Below, piece by piece: positions 10,775 to 22,377 of a stretch of DNA of 64,000 nucleotides. The position numbers were made by a program, and so were the translations under genes. The notes beneath the pieces were generated by a model that saw only the letters and a list, made by a program, of their open reading frames with translations, was not told the origin of the DNA and made no database searches. Numbering within the stretch: position 1 is the first letter of the stretch; the number at the start of each line of letters is the position of its first letter. The DNA lies in assembly GCA_016169945.1 (NCBI GenBank), contig JADLSH010000231.1, forward strand, positions 2,406,784 through 2,470,783, in the 5' to 3' direction. The stretch comes from Trachythela sp. YZ-2020 (taxonomy: Eukaryota; Cnidaria; Anthozoa; Malacalcyonacea; Clavulariidae).

Positions 10775-11595
10775 TCGAAATGTTATTATATAAAATTAAT
10801 ATCCCTGTCATTTGTTTCAAAATTCACATTCGCTTTCGTTGCTTATATTTTTGTTATTATATAATTTTGGTCAATTCGCGTTTACATGATTTTGGGAACC
10901 TATTTCACGTATGCCTGATATTTTGTCTCGACAGACAGTTGGGTCACGTTTACAAACAGATTGAACGCTTTGAACTCGATTGGGGACAGGCTTACATGAA
11001 GTATAACGTACAGGTACAGGTACAGGTACAGGCGGACTGGTATCTTATCGCATTGAAAAAGCTGGCATTGTCCATCCTTACAGGATAGGGTATTCTCGTG
11101 CTTCGTATCGAGCTAATTATATTACTCGTTCTTCGTTTCGTCAACCTTTTATTAAACGTGTTTCGAACTTTCGATCTCGCTATATATGGCGTGCATCGTG
11201 TTTGTGGTCTATTTATTATACGTCTTCCGTTTTCAACAAAATTTTAAGCATGTTATTTACAGTTACTGGACTTATTTGACGAAGTATTCGACTTTTGTCA
11301 ATCTGATTATTGTGAGTGAAACTAATGAGGGTCAACAAGGGATATCATGGACCAATATCTACCGTTATCTAGTGTCATCTTCCGTCTTAGGCTCCAGTTA
11401 CACGATACCGGATTCGCTTGTCACAACATCAACTTATGCCGTTCAGGAGTATTATTGGCCTACAAAACTTTCCCCATCACGTTTCATTTTATTTTGTCAT
11501 ATCCCAACTTGAAATGTTGCGTCTTGAAGGAATCTTGAAACCGTTAAATTCGATGTCCTGACAAGTGAATTCGGTATCGTGTAACTGGGGCCTTA

Positions 11596-11725
11596 AGGCT
11601 AGTTCTCATATGTCGCAAGAATCGGCGATGTCCATTGTCGGTGGTCATTGGTGCGTAAAAAACTTTGTCTGTCGGCAGAGAATACAATAGATCGCCGACC
11701 ATCGGCGGCATATGAGACCTAGCCT
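11596..11725. mobile_element. 130-bp MITE with TTA target duplication
   Basis: Ends AGGCTAGTTCTCATATG and CATATGAGACCTAGCCT are inverted repeats flanked by TTA at 11593-11595 and 11726-11728. The interior CGGCGAT and ATCGCCGA motifs also pair. Same family as 2127-2206. Confidence 0.75.
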
Positions 11726-12394
11726 TTAGTGTCGTTTTTCATGCTTCAGGATTAGTACACTCCCCCCCTCCAAATTACCCCCCTCTTACAGTAAGGACGG
11801 ACTGACCCGACCAACAGTGTGACCGTGGTGTACTATGGGAGTATTCAACAGATGCTTATCAGCATTTTACAGCAATAGCAGCAATTATCATAATTTCAAA
11901 TTACAATAAACGAATAAGGTTAGCGTTATTCCCGAGTTTTAAACTTTATCGACTTTTTGAATGACAATTAAATAGAAAAGAGGACGAAATTATGAATAAT
12001 GCCTTGTTTGTCGCTGGGATACGATCATTTAATCTTTTATAGCGTGATTCAAATTACATTCAACCACTTTTAAAGTTTTAATACTGCACCTGTTTGAAAC
12101 TTGTGAATGTACAATATAAATTAGAATTTCAAATAATAGTGGGGAAATATAATTAATATGACGTATTGTACTATTCTTCGACAAGTTCGGGGATATTTCT
12201 ATTTGAATATGCGTGATTACATAAACTCTCGTTGTCCGATTATGCGACAAGCCATTGTCCAAAGCGCGTTTGGGTCTTTGGGAGCACATTTGAAACAAAC
12301 CAAATCTGTAGTTAACAACTACTTTGGATTGGCCGGGGATAAGGAATCGAGTAATTTGATACGAAGAGAGATCTGGTATATTTTATGATCAGAA

Positions 12395-14200
12395 ATGGCT
12401 GGCAAAGCTCAAAACATCGTAAGGGCATTGTTACATTGTGTTATTAAAGTAATAGTATTATTTTGTCTAATGTATCCCTCGTTTGCAAAAGCAGATAGTA
12501 GCATTCATAATTCAGGATTTTCACTGAGCGTTGGAGACCGTTTACTTTGTGTAGAAGAGAAAGATAGCAATATTATTATGAATTGTACTTTACGAATAAA
12601 TGTAAACAATGCTAAGTCTAAGCTGACAGGGTGGAATATTTCATGGCGTAGCGAGGGGGAAATTATTCACCAAAACTCTTCGATATTGCAGCTCCAAAAT
12701 AGCACAATAATGATCTCCACTTTAACCGTTTATGTTAATTGGCCGAAAGACAAAGTTTTCACATGTTTTGCAGTTTTAAAAGAAGGAAACTTAAGTGGGT
12801 CCACGTTGAACGCTTCGTTGACCGTAAGCACAAAGCCTAGACAAACACGAATTCAAGGCGTACGTTTTATAGAAGGGAGTGAATATAAAAGCGTAGAAAT
12901 ATATTGGGAACAAAGCAACGAGTTGAATTATACGTATAGTCTGAAATATGATATAGATTATGATGATGATGATGATGATCTTGGCGGTGGATTACACACA
13001 ATCGATAAAAATATGATAGATTGTTCGTATCGGTCACACGATGTATACCGCGTCCCAAATACGACAGGTTATATATGCAAGGCATCAATTGATAAAAGTG
13101 TTCAACCCGAATATGTAGAACACAGAGTGTATATAATAGCAACAAGAAGGCAATGTCAAAACAGAGGGCCGATAAGGAAATTTAAATTGATGAAGTCCGG
13201 AACAGATCCCGGCCCCGATAAATATATACTGCAAATGATTCCCCATCAAGCGACTAACTTTACGGTTCATGTTGCCAAGCAACGAGTTGATCTGACGTGG
13301 ACAAATCTTCGAGATTTAAGTCCGAAGACGAGACGTTATCATTTAAAATACAATTGTCCAGAATTGCAAGTGAAAAACGAAACAAGAGTGGAAGGAAAAA
13401 CTGATTTAACTTTATATAGCAGTGATTTTGCCGCCTATAGACCGTATGCATTTTGTCGGTTTTGTATTCAAACTTGTCTAGAATGGTCTAACGTCTATTC
13501 CGAACCGCTCTGTCGGGAAACGAGGCTTCACGAAGAACGCCCGAGCGAGCCGCCGAAGATAACCTGTATTGGTGCCGAATGTGCGACGACCAGCGACGGA
13601 CGTTTCCGAAACGTGACGGTCACGTGGACTCTACCTCCGCGTGAGACCTGGAACGGAATTTTGACGCACGTTGCGGTAAATTACCGTCGCGAGGAAAATG
13701 GGTCTAGATATTTGAAGATTGAAGAACGGAATGTTAATCGTGGGTTTACTTTGCTCTCAAAGTTAGAACGAAACTATAGTTATGTGGTTCAAACGGCCCT
13801 TTGTAATAAGGAAGGATGCAGTGGGCTTGGAAATGCTTCAGTTTTACCAGCATTACTCGAAAAACAACAGCGCAGGCAGGATGCTAAATCGAGCGATGAT
13901 ATCCCCTCTTCTGTCAAACTTGGTATAGGGTTGACCTCAGTGGTTGTTCTTGTAGTGATTGTTCTTGTAGTGATTGGTGGTGTCATTATTGTGTGCTGGA
14001 TTAGACAACGAAATAAGAAAAATAAGGAAAAACAAGAGAGGTTGCCCAAGATAGACGAACCAAGTGATTATGACAATATATTTGGTGATCAAATGGCTGA
14101 TAAAGAGTACGATGTTCTTAGCGATGATGTATTGATTGAACAGGGTGAAAGTAATATGGGTTCGGAACCTTTAGACGATCCACAAGAAACTAGTTTCTAA
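12395..14200 (+). CDS. Single-exon Ig/FN3 type I receptor resembling class I cytokine receptors
   Basis: The 601-residue frame is uninterrupted. Residues 1-34 form a signal peptide (hydrophobic VIKVIVLFCLMYPSFA). An Ig-like domain spans about 43-148 and three FN3-like domains about 150-490. The second FN3-like domain ends YAFCRFCIQTCLEWSNVYSE. Its W364-S365..Y368-S369 matches the place of the WSxWS motif of class I cytokine receptors, with the second Trp replaced. Paired cysteines in the first FN3 and many N-glycosylation sequons suit an ectodomain. The membrane segment is about 511-536, followed by the basic stop RQRNKKNKEK. The 65-residue tail has a proline-bearing LPKIDEP and two tyrosine motifs, YDNI (559-562) and YDVL (572-575), spaced like an ITAM. 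An Asp run (GAT repeats) lies in the first FN3. ATG 12395 is the first Met before the signal peptide. The lack of introns is unusual for this family. Ligand and signalling partners are unknown, and an adhesion receptor is the main alternative. Confidence 0.75.
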   Translation: MAGKAQNIVRALLHCVIKVIVLFCLMYPSFAKADSSIHNSGFSLSVGDRLLCVEEKDSNIIMNCTLRINVNNAKSKLTGWNISWRSEGEIIHQNSSILQLQNSTIMISTLTVYVNWPKDKVFTCFAVLKEGNLSGSTLNASLTVSTKPRQTRIQGVRFIEGSEYKSVEIYWEQSNELNYTYSLKYDIDYDDDDDDLGGGLHTIDKNMIDCSYRSHDVYRVPNTTGYICKASIDKSVQPEYVEHRVYIIATRRQCQNRGPIRKFKLMKSGTDPGPDKYILQMIPHQATNFTVHVAKQRVDLTWTNLRDLSPKTRRYHLKYNCPELQVKNETRVEGKTDLTLYSSDFAAYRPYAFCRFCIQTCLEWSNVYSEPLCRETRLHEERPSEPPKITCIGAECATTSDGRFRNVTVTWTLPPRETWNGILTHVAVNYRREENGSRYLKIEERNVNRGFTLLSKLERNYSYVVQTALCNKEGCSGLGNASVLPALLEKQQRRQDAKSSDDIPSSVKLGIGLTSVVVLVVIVLVVIGGVIIVCWIRQRNKKNKEKQERLPKIDEPSDYDNIFGDQMADKEYDVLSDDVLIEQGESNMGSEPLDDPQETSF

Positions 14201-14391
14201 GTCAGAGGCACCGGAGAAAGTTCAGGGGAAGCGCCGATCCAAGATGAGTACTTTATTGAACAACTTTTATGTACAGTGATGAAACGTGCGGTAGCTTAAT
14301 TCTAGCCGGCAAAGATGTGTTAAAAATCGACTTTAATTTTGAGCGAAGGCTCTCTGAAACAGAATCTTGAATAGAGTATGTACACAGAGCG

Positions 14392-14780
14392 TGAAATAAT
14401 GCATGGTCAAAAGTCGTCCAGAAAAAATGTCCGACCAAAAGGGAATTTGATCAGACATTTTCATATTTGGTCGGACATTTTTTTTATTTCATCTTGTTAT
14501 CCAATCTGCGTTGGATAAGAAACTTTATGCGAAACACTACACAGTATATTATATCCGTATAAATAGTGGTTTTGTCTGTTTTGAAATTTGTTAATTGTGT
14601 AATAGAATAACATTGAAAAAAGATGAAATATAAACATGGAAGCTTTTTGTATCAATTTTGAACGGACCAGCTTCATTTTGGTCCGTTTTGTCCGAACAAA
14701 ATGTCCGACCAATTTAGCATTTGGTCGGACAAACTGAAATTTGATCGAAAAATGTCCGATATCGATCCGACCATTATTTC
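14392..14780. repeat. Palindromic TGTCCGACCAAAT repeats
   Basis: Several direct and inverted copies of TGTCCGACCAAA or TTTGGTCGGACA occur near 14428, 14472, 14700 and 14722. They probably mark the ends of one or more decayed MITEs downstream of the receptor gene. No other content is recognised here. Confidence 0.5.
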
Positions 14781-14803
14781 AGGCTCTGTGTGTTTACTAG
14801 CTA

Positions 14804-15544
14804 AATTCATATTAGAAGACGGATTGAGATCTCGTCTAAGACGGGAACGGAACGAAAACCATGGGACGAATATATTTGAGAGATTCCGACGTTATCAGTT
14901 GAAACCCATCTTGATTTATTCGTCTGATATAAATCGAGTTTCGACGGACAAGTTAGACGGAAAGCTCGTCTGAGCCCCTGTTTAAATGACCCTACATGAA
15001 TGGGCTGGTCCTACCAGTAGGGCTGGTTTTCAGGACCTTTCAGCCCCTGTTTACATGATCCATACATGAATGGGCTAGTCCTACCCAGTGTAGGGATGGT
15101 TTTCACCTCGTGTTTACAGCATTAAATGGCTTCCCTACAACTCATTTATTTTCTTACGAAGTCCAAAATCATATTTGGAAAAGCAGAATTGAATATTGTT
15201 CTAGAGCTAAAATCGAAAATGACTTGGTAAAGCGGAGTTTGACACAGATACGGCAATTTTCTACTCAGCCCTACTGGGAGGGCTAGCTCTCCCTGTTGCG
15301 CTTATACGGGAAATTTCCCTGCCAGGTGAGATCTCGAGTAGTCAACAACGAGATCTCGTCTTGGAGGGCTGGTCCGCTGGTCCTTCTCTCATATAAACGA
15401 AAACAATCTTTAATATGTTTTAATGGATTTACCACGCGGGACCTCGCCTAAGAGGGCCAGCCCTTCATGTAGGGCTCATATAAACGTGGGCTGAGACGAG
15501 TTTCCCGTCTTAGACGGAAATCTGTCGATCTTCTAATACGAATT
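14804..15544. mobile_element. 741-bp non-autonomous DNA transposon
   Basis: Inverted ends ATTCATATTAGAAGACGGAT and ATCTTCTAATACGAAT enclose paired subterminal sequence (CGTCTAAGACGGGAA and TTCCCGTCTTAGACG). The interior repeats GGGCTGGTCCTACC, TACATGAATGGGCT and AGCCCCTGTTTA motifs in both orientations. No coding sequence. Confidence 0.65.
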
Positions 15545-15749
15545 CGGCTACTGCAGCTTGTTATTCTGTCTAAACTGCCTTCGATATAGAAAACTTCGGG
15601 TATTTGGATCAAACTACCTGAAAAATTCAACAAGAACTTCGACGTTTCGAGCGAAGGCCCTTCGTCTGAAAGTTAGTTCACTAACACTGTGTGGCGCCAC
15701 TAACGCTAATACTGGCTTCACACGTTCGAGTACCACCTTAATCAAGTAA

Positions 15750-15980
15750 ACATATATTATTTGGGTCTTTTCCAAATAGAAGTAAAATCTACAGTATCAA
15801 GAGAACTTGTTTCAGAACCTTAAACTCTTTTGTAAAAAATCGAATACTTGCTTATGTTAGCCTAAGAAAATAACCCCTAATAGGAAAACTGTCAAAATAT
15901 CGCCGGTGAGATTATTCCAATAAGCAAAATTTGATACTGTATATTTTACTTCTATTTGGAAGACCCAAATAATATATGTT
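15750..15980. mobile_element. 231-bp MITE with about 45-bp inverted repeats
   Basis: The left arm ACATATATTATTTGGGTCTT continues through CCAAATAGAAGTAAAAT and ACAGTATCAA. Its complement runs from TTGATACTGT to AATATATGT at 15980. No coding sequence. Confidence 0.8.
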
Positions 15981-16093
15981 GAAATAGGAGTTCAAATCCC
16001 TTGAAAGTCAGAATTTCATCCAAGTAGTATTTAAGGACTTCAAGGAGCAGCAAAACAAACCTTGGAATCATATATTAAGGTTGAGTTGAACTT

Positions 16094-16395
16094 GTTCATA
16101 TTATAATATAGAAGGTGTTAGGTGGTGGATAATTCGAGTGAAATAATATATACAATATTTTACACCTGAACGGGAACGGCTGCGAAAAATGCAACTCTAA
16201 AAACTCTTTTCCACTCATCGCAAAACCAACTCGCAAACTCGCTGCGAGTTCTTGCATGTAATTAAAATAAACTGTCGAGCATTGTGATTGGATGAAAGTA
16301 CTCGCAGCGAGCTTGCGAGTTGGTTTTTGCGACGAGAGGAAAAGAGCCTTAAGTCCTCCGACAGGAATCGAACTGCGACCCTGCGATTCGCAAAA
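16094..16395 (-). mobile_element. SINE copy interrupted by a MITE
   Basis: The left part (TAGAAGGTGTTAGGTGG, ACACCTGAACGGGAACGG, GCGAAAAATGCAACT) matches the body of the SINE at 10213-10430. The remnant of its tRNA head follows the inserted MITE (CAGGAATCGAACTGCGACC, CCCTGCGATTC). The element is truncated before the A box. Confidence 0.65.
16204..16346. mobile_element. 143-bp MITE nested in the SINE
   Basis: Inverted arms CTCTTTTCCACTCATCGCA and TGCGACGAGAGGAAAAGAG, with inner paired AACTCGCAAACTCGCTGCG/CGCAGCGAGCTTGCGAGTT, split the SINE sequence. Confidence 0.75.
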
Positions 16396-16767
16396 AATAT
16401 TGTAGTTTAATATTACAATATACGTTACTTTCTTGCGATATCATATGCATGCATTAGTTTATACTCATTTTCATAGTTTTATTAGTCTATTTCATGGTAT
16501 TTTGGTTAGTGACTGCTCATTTAAATACATCCCCAATTTGGTTTGGTAATCTAAACTGTCAAGTTCGTTTCACAGCCTATAGATTTTGTTCCAATCCAAC
16601 AACGATATCATGGAATCGTTCGGATTTCTTTCTGTATATATCTTATTATGATATAATGAATATTAACTGAATTTTTGCGACGTGAAATAACATACGGTTA
16701 AACCGTTTCAACTTTTTATGTGTCGAAATGAAAGGCGCACGCGTTATTTATAGCTATTTATACCCCT

Positions 16768-17250
16768 TGCAAGTGACGTCACAACTCGTGATTGTTTGGC
16801 TACGCCATTTTGGCCTTTGGGTGGCAAATTCATCTGGGCGAATTCAAACTAACTAAAATAAAATCTAACATGGTTGACAATTATATACTGTATGTACCTA
16901 GATTAAAACAAGTAAAGCTTCGACAACACATATATTTTATTGTGTTTACCACTCTAAGGTGGATGGAAAGCCTTAACAGGTTTTGCAACCCAATTGACAA
17001 AGGTTCCGAGGGTTATAGTTAGTCAAGGTTAATCCCTCAGAGTTAGCTTTTTTGTGAGGGTGGAAAACTGGAGTACCCGGAGAAAAACCCTCGAAGCACA
17101 GGAGAGAACCAACCACTCTCAACTTACATGACTTTATCAAGGACACTGGCGTTACCCAACCTGAGAAGTCCGTGCCCTCGACCTGCTGTATAGCCGGCTT
17201 AACTCAGAGGGTAAGGGGCAGCGCGCTAACCGCATCTGTCGCCCGTATAT
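16768..17250. repeat. Dispersed repeat fragments
   Basis: 16768-16880 is an inverted relative of 4629-4745 (AAGTGACGTCACAACTCG, GGGTGGCAAATT). 17040-17250 carries GGAGTACCCGGAGAAAAACC, GTCCGTGCCCTCGACCTGC and GGGCAGCGCGCTAACCGC. The last resembles the tRNA-type head of a SINE-like dispersed repeat. I see no gene from 14200 to 18848. Confidence 0.45.
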
Positions 17251-17746
17251 TTAATGATACATGTTTTAGCGAGAGTGGAATATGGGGATTTGAAATATTC
17301 ACTGACACAAATTTCACTTGAATAAAAATTCACTTCAAATCGTAAAATAATCCAATCGCTAAAGAAATTTTCTGCGCGCATACAAACATTGAAAATAAAA
17401 TATTTCAAAGAGAGTAAGCCTTTACTAAAGCCTTATAAAATTAACGTATATTGTATGTAAGCGTTTGAGCATGGTCATGTGTTCTTAATGGAAAAAAGAG
17501 CCGACTGCCGTAGAACACTGATACTATGTCTATACAATGTGGCCCTCAATTGATTGTTGTTTGACAAAGCAAATAAATTCATGCAGGTCAAAGGACTGTC
17601 ATGTTCAATTCATTGGTGCTCTAATATGAATTCACCGATGAGACTGCGTTAACTTCAACTCATTAGCAGTATACGTATAGTTATGCTGTTATGAAGTTGT
17701 TAATGAATTCAATAGAATACAGTGTATCAGTGGTCTACAGGACATA

Positions 17747-17977
17747 TACCGTAATCGCCCTAATCCCTAAGCGGACAGGGCTTATTTTTTCAGGCACTTT
17801 TGAAGGGGGGGTTATTGGAGGGGGGATTATTTGAATAGGTGGGGCTTATTTTTCCCACCGTAAAATGATGTGATAATTTTGTTCAAGCAGGGTACAATAA
17901 AATATGTAGAAAAAATGGGGGCTTATTAGAGAGGGGATTATTTGAGAGGGGGGGCGCTTATTAGAGAGATTACGGTA
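17747..17977. mobile_element. 231-bp MITE with TACCGTAAT ends
   Basis: The ends TACCGTAAT and ATTACGGTA are inverted. The interior contains repeated G-rich GGGCTTATT and GGGGGATTATTTGA motifs. 17978-18848, between it and the hAT element, holds no recognisable feature beyond AT-rich unique sequence. Confidence 0.7.
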
Positions 17978-19298
17978 CCTTGAAATTATCGTACATAAGA
18001 CAGAGAGTTCGTCCATTCTCGTTTACTGAAAATTATCAATAGCAAACTGTTTGATTTCTTAAAACAATATATTGTAATGAATTCAAATATACATGAATAC
18101 ACGATTGATAAAGAATGCGTTACTGCCACAAACAATATAGAATGTAATATTAATTATATATACTGACTAAGCAATTTTTGTCCATTTTAGATTTGATGTT
18201 CATGATTTACGTTTAATTCTAGCACTAACAATTGAAGACCCTAAGATTTAGTCTTCAAAGGGTCCCTGTTTTGTGCTAATATATTTATTAGCTTGCAGGT
18301 TATAATCATTTACCATTATCTAAAATTTTACTATATATTTCTTGCTGCCATATCATTTCTAGCACTATGCCACATTATAAGATAGAAGATAAAATTATGT
18401 GAGAGGCGTCAGAATGTGAGACGAATGGAGGCTAAAGTAAAACAAAGCTTCACTTTTAAAAACGCAAGTTTTGATGAGACAGTAATATTGATACGGAAAA
18501 TTTACCCTTGATGATGGCAACGATTATTTAATAAAAATAATAGCAAAATTTTGTTACTGCAAAATATATGTGAAAGTGAGGAACTCTTGTCACTTCTAAC
18601 ACCCCTCATTCTTTGTTTTAATATTCATTATCAGAATGAAAGATCATGTAGTATTATATGCTTTGAAAATTTAAGCTTAATTCTATAAAAGCAAGTTTCA
18701 CATAATGTTCTTAGTTATTTACTTTTTACCAACATTCTTCAACCACTTTGTGGACACAATCACACTTCTTTTCGTAGTTCCTTGCAAAATGTTCTAGTTC
18801 TTCGATGTTATGTCTCTAAGAACTTTTCCTGTGTACAACAACACTACAATCGCAGCCAGGGACGTAGCCAGACCTGAAAAAGGGGGGGAGCCGGGTGCCG
18901 CAAGGCCAGGCTAAAGTTATAATAGCGGTTATATGTTTGCTGCAAAAGAGCTATATGCAGAGTTGGTGGCATTGTCGTATAGCCAAAGGGAGGGGAAATT
19001 ATTGGTTAGAAAAAGCTTGGATGGTTGTGGCCACTAGACGAGACCAACTACAAATTTCCGAATTGTAGCTATCAAAAGTAAGAATTGCATGCTATACTTT
19101 ATTTAATAGCTTTTCGAGGGTTAGACAGTGAAACACAAAACACCATTGTTTGCCTATCCACAAGCGTACAGGCGTATTATAAAGAAAACTGAACGCAATT
19201 GTGTGAGACTAAATGTAATGTAGACAGTAAATTTCAAATGTAATATAATGTAAGTTATGTTGTTGTTAACCACTGAGGTCCGAGTTAACTCGATTAAA

Positions 19299-22124
19299 TC
19301 ATAACAACAAACGTCGATTTTTCATACTGGCAAAACGTTCGATTACTCGGTCTACATCAATTGGTGCGGTATCGTAGATGTACATCATGGCCAAGGAATT
19401 CAAACGACCTTCAGTTGTTCGATTACGCAAATATGTCTTGAGAAGCCGTAGAGACGAAAAACTGCGCTCAACGGTTGCTGTTGATATGGGCAAGATGCTG
19501 GCAATAGTTAAAAGGGCGGAAATGCTTGGAAAAACATTGGGATCGCAAAATGATAACGTTGCTATGTGATCAGTTGGTGAATCAGTTGAACTGGAAAATT
19601 CTCTCTTCCATTTAGCAACCCACAATCGGTACTGCGCTAAGGCATTCATGCCACTAGTATCACGAGGCATAACATTGTTAGCATGAAGAAATTGAGAATA
19701 GTTTCCATAAAGCTGCATGAACTCTTCTTCCACTGTACCATTCTTTGCACAGTTAGCTGGAAGCAGCGTATCAAACAACCCAGCAAACGTCGTTTTTTCA
19801 TTAAATCGAAATCGCAATTGCTCAAGAATGGTATCCAAAAATGGGATATACACTGCTACGCGGAAATAATCTAGTCCGTGAGTAGAATCGTCAACATCTG
19901 AAACATCTGGGTTATCTCGATACACTGATCTTTGACAAACTCTTGGACACTCTACTTTGATTTTGAGGCATGTTACTGTGTCAAGAATCAACTTTGTTAT
20001 CTTGGCAAAACGACGTTCTGAGTCTTGACGATCTTCTTCGAGGATAGTTATGATGTCTTGGATCTCCGTCATTGCTTCCTTTAAAGAGGTGTTTTTCTCC
20101 TGCAGACGCTTGGATAATATATCTATATTATTGGTCACGTTAACGACGCAAAATAAAGTGACAATAAAAGTGCTTTTTGTCACTGCTTTGATGAGCGACG
20201 AAGCCTGTGATTTGGCATCTGGATCTTCCCATCTGCTGATAGCCATCAGGGTCCTCACAATTGGAACGTAATTTGATACAAAATTTTCTAGTGCAGTTAC
20301 TCGTTCAACCCATCTTGTCTCGCACAATGACTGAAGGTTTTTGCTGCCATGGTGAACAGTGGATAAGTTAATAGCACATCTTAAGGTAACTTTCTTCTTG
20401 TTGCTACTAATTAGAAAGGATGTTATCTTCTTGACAGTGCTTATCATGTTGCGAATAACGGGAAGCTTTGATGCATTAACGAGTGCCAAATTGAGTGCAT
20501 GGGCAGAGCAGTGATAATACTCTGCATACTTACAATGCTCCTTTACATAAGCGCATGTTCCCACATTCGTTGAACTCATGACACTTGCGCCATCATAGCT
20601 TTGTGCAACAGCTGCGTTGGGAGATAAACCACATTTTTCAATTTCTTTCACAATTGCTTTTCCAATGACCTTTCCAGTAAGTTTTGGCTCTTCAATCTCA
20701 AACGCATTTTGATTTTCTTCTTCGCATCTCTGCGGAAAATTATCCATTGTCATGGGAATGGTGTCTTGGTTTACAACAACTTCTTCACCGGGATTGCCGG
20801 GATTCGAACCATATTCTTTGTCTAAAACATCCAGGAAGCAAACGAAGTCTTCGCAAATTGTCTTCTTATTGCAATCGTAATAGCGCAAGCAAAGAGAGAG
20901 CTGTTCTACGGCTGATATGTCAGTTGTTTCATCCGCCATTATCACATAAAAACCTGCCTCTTTTACACGAGAAACAATTGTTTGCCGTAACGCTGCTCCA
21001 ACGCATTCAAGTACTTGATTTTGAATGTCACCAGACGTGTAGCATCCGTTATTCGGGGATGATCTAATATGGTCTTCTAAATTAGTATCACCACTTTGAA
21101 TGGCACGAAACCTGAGGAGACGCCTAAAATTTCCTTCGCCGGCTTTTGGCTTTGTTAAGTCAAGTTCGCCACTGTCATCATTACCTCGAAGAGCAACGTT
21201 ATTCTGACCACAGAAAATAACTGTTTCGACAATCGGTTTAAGACGATTACGATTTTCTTCACAAGTCTTTCTGTGTTGTGAATTAATTAACTTGTAAATG
21301 TCAGTACCCTTCTCGAAGTTTCTTACAAATTCGTGGCATCGAACTGCAGCACTTTTGTGATACTCTGCATTAAGATGCACATTCAAGTCTCCAGTTGGTC
21401 CAGTCAATCTGTCGTAGCGACATAATGGTTTTGTAACCAACTTTCCAAGAATAGCTCCCGTACGGTAATTGGCTTGTTTTGTTTGAGAAAGCACGCAACA
21501 CTTGCAAAATACTCCTCCTGCTATCTCACTGTAAGCAAAATCTGGAAACTGATCAATGTGACTTTGTTTTAAACTCCTCTTGTATTTTTTTCCTTCTTGA
21601 TTTTTCATAGAAAAGGGCCATTTAAATCCTGGTTGTGCCTGCCATTTGTTCTTAAGCATGTGACTTTTTTCTAGATCATTTGCTTTCCTTGAAACGAAGT
21701 GACCAATATCATAATCAAATGTTAGCCCGCAGTCAGGATCAAGGTCTTCTGAAGTATTCATTGTTGAAATTGGAGATTTTTGATGAATATCTTCACATGA
21801 CCTTTCAAGTTCATTGCTTTCAGAATCATTGTTACGAAGATCAACTGCTCCTGAGTTGAAAATAGGAGTTGCGTCCAAAGATGTGTCATTTTCCCTCTCT
21901 GATTCAGATCTGATGCGGATACTTTTTGACGTAGATGGTTGGCAAACTACTTTGGACACAAAATTTAAAGTAGTTTGTTTCAATTTAGCAATCTTCTTGG
22001 GTGGAGGAATAGCAGCAGTGTCTTCTTGTTCTTGCTGAATGACCAATTCTTCTGACAATGTCCACAATTGCCCATCATCAGCACTGTCACTTTGAGGCCC
22101 TGATGATGTGATGGGTGAAATCAT
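19299..22124 (-). CDS. hAT-superfamily transposase (TTF zinc finger, DUF4371-like)
   Basis: A single 941-codon frame with no interruption encodes the enzyme that cuts and pastes the surrounding element. The order of parts is an acidic low-complexity N-terminus (1-150); a TTF-type zinc finger around residues 190-265 (FCKCC at 206-210, H250, H256); and an RNase-H-like catalytic domain beginning with MADETTD at 396-402, followed by YDGAS at 510-514. An insertion rich in charged residues lies near 430-480, and a coiled region around 640-700. The hAT dimerisation domain closes the protein (ILPISTATVERSFSSLR, ERSFSSL at 886-892, then LNSLAMM). The first catalytic Asp and the C-terminal motif are intact, so the gene looks recently active. 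A KLKQTTLNF stretch near residue 48 partly matches a PCNA-binding motif, which is suggestive only. The family is related to ZMYM/THAP9-neighbourhood host genes, but the matching TIRs and TSD argue for a live transposon. Confidence 0.93.
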   Translation of the reverse strand: MISPITSSGPQSDSADDGQLWTLSEELVIQQEQEDTAAIPPPKKIAKLKQTTLNFVSKVVCQPSTSKSIRIRSESERENDTSLDATPIFNSGAVDLRNNDSESNELERSCEDIHQKSPISTMNTSEDLDPDCGLTFDYDIGHFVSRKANDLEKSHMLKNKWQAQPGFKWPFSMKNQEGKKYKRSLKQSHIDQFPDFAYSEIAGGVFCKCCVLSQTKQANYRTGAILGKLVTKPLCRYDRLTGPTGDLNVHLNAEYHKSAAVRCHEFVRNFEKGTDIYKLINSQHRKTCEENRNRLKPIVETVIFCGQNNVALRGNDDSGELDLTKPKAGEGNFRRLLRFRAIQSGDTNLEDHIRSSPNNGCYTSGDIQNQVLECVGAALRQTIVSRVKEAGFYVIMADETTDISAVEQLSLCLRYYDCNKKTICEDFVCFLDVLDKEYGSNPGNPGEEVVVNQDTIPMTMDNFPQRCEEENQNAFEIEEPKLTGKVIGKAIVKEIEKCGLSPNAAVAQSYDGASVMSSTNVGTCAYVKEHCKYAEYYHCSAHALNLALVNASKLPVIRNMISTVKKITSFLISSNKKKVTLRCAINLSTVHHGSKNLQSLCETRWVERVTALENFVSNYVPIVRTLMAISRWEDPDAKSQASSLIKAVTKSTFIVTLFCVVNVTNNIDILSKRLQEKNTSLKEAMTEIQDIITILEEDRQDSERRFAKITKLILDTVTCLKIKVECPRVCQRSVYRDNPDVSDVDDSTHGLDYFRVAVYIPFLDTILEQLRFRFNEKTTFAGLFDTLLPANCAKNGTVEEEFMQLYGNYSQFLHANNVMPRDTSGMNALAQYRLWVAKWKREFSSSTDSPTDHIATLSFCDPNVFPSISALLTIASILPISTATVERSFSSLRLLKTYLRNRTTEGRLNSLAMMYIYDTAPIDVDRVIERFASMKNRRLLL

Positions 22125-22377
22125 TATTCCTCTTCAGCTTTGGGGTGGGGCCATGGGGGTTAGGCCATTAGGGTAAATTGTCATAATGTTATACTAATTT
22201 CAATATGAGAAAGTGAGTAAAAATTTAAAGATACCCCAAAGGGGGGGGGGAGGGTAATGGTGGGAGGTGGCCAGTCGCACTAAAAAGAATATGGCAGGAA
22301 AAGTGTTTAACCCATTAACTAAAATATTCTACCACTGAAGAGTAAAGTCATCCGTATCAGAGACAGAGAAGTAAAAT

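Noticed and set aside
12158..12388. 76-codon frame just before the receptor
   Set aside because: No signal or domain; it ends a few bases before the receptor ATG and is more likely 5' UTR sequence.
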